Shown here: positions 5,844 through 9,521 of the stretch, one piece after another
Layout of the letters: the number at the start of each line of letters is the position of its first letter
Position numbering within the stretch: the stretch's first letter is position 1
Origin: Oscillospiraceae bacterium
GTDB taxonomy: Bacteria; Bacillota; Clostridia; Oscillospirales; Ruminococcaceae
DNA: 9,521 bases
Reading direction: 5' to 3'
NCBI GenBank assembly: GCA_017394475.1
Contig: JAFPYQ010000369.1
Span: 1 to 9,521 of the forward strand
Translations under genes and position numbers: made by a program
Notes under the pieces: model-generated
What the model was told of the DNA's origin: nothing
What the model saw: only the letters and a program-made list of their open reading frames with translations
The model's database searches: none

Positions 5844-7043
5844 ATGTTGTTGTCACTTGCGATAATTTTTCTTGTCGGTCTGTCTGCTGCTGCGATCTTT
5901 GAAAGGATCGGCCTGCCGCGCATCATCGGTATGCTTGGCGTTGGTATCGCAGCAAGTCCCTATGTGCTTGACCTGCTTGACAGTTCCATTCTTGGGATAT
6001 CCCCGGAGCTGCGGCAGATCGCGCTTATCATCATACTGATAAAGGCAGGGCTCTCACTGGATCTTTCCGACCTGAAAAAAGTAGGCAGGCCTGCGGTCAT
6101 GATGTCCTTTGTGCCGGCCTGCTGTGAGATAGTCGGATATGTGTTGTTTGCCCCTTTACTGCTTGGTGTGGACCGGATAGAAGCGGCTGTTATGGGTGCG
6201 GTGCTGAGTGCGGTGTCCCCTGCGGTGGTCGTTCCGAGAATGGTGAAGCTGATAGAAGAAAAATGGGGTACGCATAAGAGCATACCCCAGATGATACTTG
6301 CAGGAGCGTCCTGCGATGATATTTTCGTGATAGTCCTGTTCTCCACATTCGTGACGATGGCACAGGGAGGCGCGGCAAAGGTGACGGATCTTCTGGATAT
6401 CCCCGTATCCATTGTGCTTGGAGTTTTGCTCGGTGCGGCGGCAGGGTATCTGATATATCTGATGTTTGAGAGATCTTATCAGCATGAGCGCAAGATCAGG
6501 AACAGCACGAAGGTCATTATCCTGCTTGGGCTGGCGTTCCTGCTGATGAGTATTGAAAAGCTTGTAAAGCCCTATGTGGCAGTATCCGGGCTGCTGGCTG
6601 TTGTTGCTATGGCTTGTGTGGTCAAGCTGAGATCGGAAAGCAAGGTGTCATCACGCTTGTCCGCAAAGTTCGGCAAGCTGTGGCTCGCCGCCGAGGTCTT
6701 GCTGTTCGTGCTTGTGGGAGCTGCGGTAGATGTGCGCTATACGCTTTCTGCAGGCAGTATGGCGATCCTGATGATATTCATAGCTCTTGCTTTCAGGGCT
6801 GTGGGCGTGAGCCTGTGCCTGCTCGGCACAGAACTGAATGCAAAGGAGCGTATCTTCTGCGTGATCGCCTATCTCCCGAAGGCAACAGTGCAGGCTGCGA
6901 TCGGCTCCGTGCCGCTGTCCCTCGGCCTGCCCTGCGGGAAGATAGTGCTGTCGGTAGCAGTTCTTGCGATACTGATCACAGCTCCCCTCGGGGCGATAGG
7001 GATCGACAGGAGCTACACAAGGCTCCTCAGCCCGGAAAAATAG
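5844..7043 (+). CDS. CPA-type cation/proton antiporter, fluoride-switched
   Basis: This 399-residue inner-membrane protein has about 12 hydrophobic segments across its length, typical of the Na+/H+ exchanger family (PF00999). GGAGG lies 6 bases before the ATG at 5844; an in-frame ATG at 5784 falls inside the terminator stem and is discarded. The unwound-helix sequence SAVSPAVVVPRM is at 122-133. The ion-binding helix reads ASCDDIF, with paired Asp D158 and D159, the pattern of electrogenic exchangers. There is no C-terminal TrkA-N or regulatory domain. Genes for this family are known to lie behind fluoride riboswitches in some clostridia, where they are thought to help cells survive fluoride. 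Whether the protein exports fluoride itself or restores ion and pH balance cannot be decided from the sequence. Transcription depends on read-through at the terminator ending at 5828, since no room is left for another promoter. Confidence 0.9.
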   Translation: MLLSLAIIFLVGLSAAAIFERIGLPRIIGMLGVGIAASPYVLDLLDSSILGISPELRQIALIIILIKAGLSLDLSDLKKVGRPAVMMSFVPACCEIVGYVLFAPLLLGVDRIEAAVMGAVLSAVSPAVVVPRMVKLIEEKWGTHKSIPQMILAGASCDDIFVIVLFSTFVTMAQGGAAKVTDLLDIPVSIVLGVLLGAAAGYLIYLMFERSYQHERKIRNSTKVIILLGLAFLLMSIEKLVKPYVAVSGLLAVVAMACVVKLRSESKVSSRLSAKFGKLWLAAEVLLFVLVGAAVDVRYTLSAGSMAILMIFIALAFRAVGVSLCLLGTELNAKERIFCVIAYLPKATVQAAIGSVPLSLGLPCGKIVLSVAVLAILITAPLGAIGIDRSYTRLLSPEK

Positions 7044-7068
7044 ATCCCCCGGCGTATCACACGGGGGA
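7035..7068 (-). terminator. Possible weak terminator between convergent genes
   Basis: A hairpin with 6-bp arms, TCCCCC (7045-7050) and GGGGGA (7063-7068), has a 12-base loop. On the minus strand it is followed by TCTATTTTTCC, a modest U-run four bases after the stem, so it may end the Thg1-like transcript that finishes at 7130. On the plus strand, where the antiporter ends at 7043, no U-run follows. Confidence 0.4.
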
Positions 7069-7129
7069 AGCATAAACGTGGGGTCCTCATGTGCAGTACA
7101 GCAGATGGCAGGCTCCTTCCAAAGGTGGG

Positions 7130-7888
7130 TTATTCTTCCAAAAAGGTGAGGACGAACTTACTGTACTCATCACCCACAGGTATCTCCATATCTGTGAAAA
7201 GCTCGCGCCTGATGGCGATGGTATTTTCGCCTGTTTTCGGGTTGAAGCCCTGTTTTTCAAAGTTGCGGTAATAGATGCCTATGCCGCGTTTCTGCCATGT
7301 GGGAAGATCGTTGTAGTTTATGCCGCGCTCAAAGAGCAGTTCGTTCTTGTAGGAGATGCTTTTTCCCGAAACTGCGGCTGTCGCCTGTGCCACGCTCTCA
7401 CCTTCGCGGCGCAGGGCCCAGTAACAGTGAGCATTCAGTGAATTGCGGTGAGAATCCTCCTGCCGCCATGCAAAATAGTCTGCCACACGCTTTTTGTTGG
7501 GCAGCGGCACCACACGGCAGTCAAAGGTGGCAGGGCGGCCCAGTGCAATGGAAAAGGCGGCGCTCGCCTCTCCTGCAAGGGTGGTGTTTATCTTTCTCAC
7601 CTTACGCCCGAACAGGTCATCATCCGGGTGGAACAGCAGAGATATCTCATCGCTTTCTGTGTAGCCGTAGACTATGCGGAAACCGCAGTTCATCACTGCC
7701 CTGACGGTGAGTATCATCATATCGCGGAAATGCTCGTCAAAGGGAGCCTCAAACTGCATTATCTCCTTTGTGAGCCTTGTGAATGAGCGCCCGTCGAGCC
7801 TTGCGACGATATACATATCGGGCAGTATATACTGGTCGAGGGACTGCTCGTATACCCTCATCTGTCTGTCAAGATCATCGAATTTCAT
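7130..7888 (-). CDS. Thg1-like 3'-5' RNA polymerase (TLP)
   Basis: This 252-residue enzyme belongs to the tRNA(His) guanylyltransferase family. The start at 7888 (MKFDDLD) is supported by AGGAGG 7 bases upstream; the in-frame ATG at 7912 has no ribosome binding site. Thg1 family proteins add nucleotides to the 5' end of RNA in the reverse (3'-5') direction. The palm domain is clear: RLDGRSF (metal Asp D32) and YTESDEISLLF (D80, E81). The helix that carries HINN in eukaryotic Thg1 reads HRNS here, in the segment RQEDSHRNSLNAHCYW. Most bacteria encode G-1 of tRNA(His) in the gene, so bacterial TLPs are thought to repair 5'-truncated tRNAs with a template rather than mature tRNA(His). It overlaps by 4 bases (ATGA) the kinase gene before it, implying coupled synthesis. 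Function in this cell is inferred. Confidence 0.92.
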   Translation of the reverse strand: MKFDDLDRQMRVYEQSLDQYILPDMYIVARLDGRSFTRLTKEIMQFEAPFDEHFRDMMILTVRAVMNCGFRIVYGYTESDEISLLFHPDDDLFGRKVRKINTTLAGEASAAFSIALGRPATFDCRVVPLPNKKRVADYFAWRQEDSHRNSLNAHCYWALRREGESVAQATAAVSGKSISYKNELLFERGINYNDLPTWQKRGIGIYYRNFEKQGFNPKTGENTIAIRRELFTDMEIPVGDEYSKFVLTFLEE

Positions 7889-8346
7889 GTCCCTGCCTCC
7901 TCTGTGTCCCATGGACTGATGATGAAATCATTGTTTTCGCTGTCGATCCTTACATAGAAAAGCTCATCAAAGCCCTCGCCGTATGTGGGTCGCTCCAGCT
8001 TTTTTATCGTTGAATAGATAGCCGCATCGGGTACTTTTGCTTTGCCTTCCCTCTGCGCATTTCGTTCACGGCATCCGCTGACCGCAGAGCTGAAATAATA
8101 GCCTGTTATATGATACCCTGCTGCCTTTGCAGGTGAGATGTACCGCTGCCTGTCCTCCGCTGTGGGGTCGGTGTTGTCCACTGCGAAGGATATGCCCTTT
8201 TCTATGCAGTCGGTGAGCACCTTTGCCTCTGCATTGCGGGTGTGGAGGGTATCAAGGTTTATATGTACAAGCCCGTTCAGATACTTATTATAGAACGTGG
8301 TCTTGCCGCTTGCCTGCAAGCCGATGAATATAACTGCTGTTTTCAT
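7885..8346 (-). CDS. T4 Pnkp-like polynucleotide kinase, P-loop
   Basis: This 153-residue protein starts at 8346, with AAGGTGA about 5 bases upstream; an upstream TTG in frame (8370) lies in the terminator tail and is unlikely. The P-loop GLQASGKTT is at residues 9-17. D32 in HINLD corresponds to the general-base Asp of T4 polynucleotide kinase. The central VDNTDPTAEDRQRY and the later RERNAQREGKAKVP...I..TIKKL resemble the T4 kinase segments with the phosphate-binding lid arginines. It is a kinase domain alone, without the phosphatase half found in T4 Pnkp. Related proteins are annotated as AAA_33 or COG4639 predicted kinases. The likely reaction is ATP-dependent phosphorylation of a 5'-OH nucleic-acid end; a small-molecule kinase is the main alternative. 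It is coupled to the Thg1-like gene and follows the tsf terminator closely. Confidence 0.82.
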   Translation of the reverse strand: MKTAVIFIGLQASGKTTFYNKYLNGLVHINLDTLHTRNAEAKVLTDCIEKGISFAVDNTDPTAEDRQRYISPAKAAGYHITGYYFSSAVSGCRERNAQREGKAKVPDAAIYSTIKKLERPTYGEGFDELFYVRIDSENNDFIISPWDTEEAGT

Positions 8347-8368
8347 ACCGTCACCTTTGCGGGTATAC

Positions 8369-8398
8369 AAAAAGCGGGAAGGTCATCCCTTCCCGCTT
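8369..8398 (-). terminator. tsf intrinsic terminator
   Basis: On the minus strand an 11-bp perfect stem (8388-8398 with 8372-8382, GC-rich, 5-base loop) runs straight into TTTTT. It lies 20 bases after the tsf stop codon. The T-run ends only 22 bases before the kinase start at 8346, so the downstream pair needs read-through or a promoter buried in this hairpin. I see a TATACC-like -10 near 8362-8367 but no -35 to match. Confidence 0.92.
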
Positions 8399-8417
8399 GT
8401 GAAGTCTTTGTTACGGC

Positions 8418-9338
8418 TTACTTGAGACCTGCCATTGCTGCAACTTCTGCTGCGAAATCATCAGCCTTCTTCTCAACGCCTTCGCCGCGCTCGAAACGAA
8501 CGAAATCAACTACCTTGATCTTGCCGCCCTTGTCCTTAGCTGCCTTCTCAACATACTTGCCAACGGTGAGATCGCCGTCCTTGACAAATTCCTGCTCCAA
8601 GAGGCAGTTCTCTGTGTAGAACTTGCCGAGCTTGCCCTCTGCGATCTTTGCCTTTACCTGATCGGGCTTGGAAGCCATCTTGGGATCCTCGTTCATCTGA
8701 GCGATAACAATGTTCTTCTCGTTCTCGATGACCTCTGCGGAAACAGATGCCTTGTCGAGGAAACGGGGGTTCATGGATGTTACCTGGAGTGCAACGTCCT
8801 TGCCGACTGTGAATGTGGTGTCAGCATCAACATCGCTCTCTACCTTAACTATAACTGCGATCCTGCCGCCGTCATGCACATAGGGGATAAGTGTGCCTTC
8901 GAGTCTCTGGAAACGGCGGATGACCATGTTCTCACGGATCTTGATGAAGAGATCCTGGAGAGTCTCCTCAACGGACTTGTCGCCGCCTGAGATCTTAGCA
9001 GCCTTGAGTGCATCAAGGTCAGCGGGATCCTGCTCTATTATGGTCTTTGCCACATTAGCAACGAAAGCCTTGAACTCATCGTTGTTAGCAGCAAAGTCTG
9101 TCTCTATATTAACTTCGAGAACTGCGCCCACATTGCCCTCAACAACAGCGGTAGCGATACCCTCTGCTGCAGTTCTGCCTGCCTTCTTAGCCTGTGTTGC
9201 AAGTCCTCTTTCACGCAGGATGGTAACAGCCTGTTCTCTGTCGCCCTCTGCTTCTTCAAGTGCCTTCTTGCACTCCATCATGCCCACGCCGGTGGACTTC
9301 ATGAGATCCTTTATTTCAGCTGGTGATGCCTTGAACAT
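8418..9338 (-). CDS. tsf: Translation elongation factor Ts
   Basis: This 306-residue cytoplasmic factor releases GDP from EF-Tu so that it can be reloaded with GTP. AGGAGG lies 9 bases before the ATG at 9338 and partly overlaps the rpsB stop. The N-terminal UBA-like domain contains STGVGMMECKKALEEAEGD (15-33), the EF-Tu contact motif (usually TGAGM or TDVGF). The core domains follow, with the family segment LEVNIETDFAANNDEF (74-89). The length is near that of other clostridial EF-Ts proteins. Position directly after rpsB is the usual bacterial order. The gene ends in a strong terminator. Confidence 0.98.
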   Translation of the reverse strand: MFKASPAEIKDLMKSTGVGMMECKKALEEAEGDREQAVTILRERGLATQAKKAGRTAAEGIATAVVEGNVGAVLEVNIETDFAANNDEFKAFVANVAKTIIEQDPADLDALKAAKISGGDKSVEETLQDLFIKIRENMVIRRFQRLEGTLIPYVHDGGRIAVIVKVESDVDADTTFTVGKDVALQVTSMNPRFLDKASVSAEVIENEKNIVIAQMNEDPKMASKPDQVKAKIAEGKLGKFYTENCLLEQEFVKDGDLTVGKYVEKAAKDKGGKIKVVDFVRFERGEGVEKKADDFAAEVAAMAGLK

Positions 9339-9352
9339 TCTTAAAGTCCTCC

Positions 9353-9521
9353 TTATTCTGCTGCTTCTTCGGTTGCAGCTTCTTCTGCCTGTTCCTCTGT
9401 TGCGGGAGCATCCTGCTCGCCCTGTCTGCCTTCGAGCACTGCATCAGCCATTGCGCCTGCAATGAGCTTTACAGCTCTGATAGCATCGTCGTTACCGGGG
9501 ATAACATAATCAGCATCATCG
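9353..9521 (-). CDS. rpsB: Ribosomal protein S2, C-terminal end (partial)
   Basis: Only the last 55 codons are inside the window; the gene enters from the right edge in mid-codon. The residues [20 protein letters not shown] are the well-conserved C-terminal part of S2 of the 30S subunit. They are followed by an acidic Glu/Ala-rich tail (about 25 residues) of the kind common in clostridial S2. The TAA stop lies 14 bases before the tsf start, and its last two bases form part of the tsf ribosome binding site, so the two are co-transcribed. Confidence 0.95.
   Translation of the reverse strand, partial: DDADYVIPGNDDAIRAVKLIAGAMADAVLEGRQGEQDAPATEEQAEEAATEEAAE

Noticed and set aside
6614..7075. Overlapping open frames on both strands within the antiporter end
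   Set aside because: Compositional shadows rich in Arg, Gly and Cys, with no ribosome binding sites and no family resemblance.
8893..9465. Plus-strand open frame of 190 codons
   Set aside because: It is antisense to tsf and rpsB, with Ser/Leu-rich low-complexity composition from the codon bias of the true genes.

Overview
The window looks like chromosomal DNA from an anaerobic Gram-positive gut or rumen clostridium, most likely Ruminococcus or a close relative in the Oscillospiraceae. This rests on the strong AGGAGG ribosome binding sites, the consensus TTGACA/TATAAT promoters, a Re-type citrate synthase-like gene in place of an ordinary citrate synthase, a fluoride riboswitch, and the style of the rpsB-tsf proteins. 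The genus is an inference. I see no insertion sequence, tRNA, rRNA or CRISPR array.

Layout from left to right. Bases 1-294 are non-coding. They hold a good leftward promoter (98-126) that fires into a roughly 90-base leader running off the left edge, and two copies of a hairpin-bearing repeat. Next come two leftward genes (1888 to 295): a Nudix-GNAT fusion protein and a small unknown acidic protein. The 437-base gap 1889-2325 holds two divergent promoters. Rightward from it runs a tight three-gene operon (2326-5139): a DRE-TIM acyl transferase that is probably a Re-citrate synthase, a GntR/FCD regulator, and a CPBP-family membrane protease. Its promoter carries a palindrome of GntR type across the -10 box, which suggests autoregulation.

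Bases 5226-7043 form a second rightward unit: a promoter, a small four-helix membrane protein, a fluoride riboswitch with its terminator, and a cation/proton antiporter. The riboswitch (5736-5794) overlaps the 5' arm of the terminator, so fluoride should switch the antiporter on.

The right third runs leftward. At the edge is the end of rpsB, then tsf with a strong terminator. Directly beyond the terminator lies an overlapping pair: a T4 Pnkp-like nucleic-acid kinase and a Thg1-like 3'-5' polymerase. The pair suggests RNA 5'-end repair: the kinase would phosphorylate a 5'-OH end, and the Thg1-like protein would then activate and extend it. This pair and the fluoride-switched antiporter are the two most interesting parts of the window.
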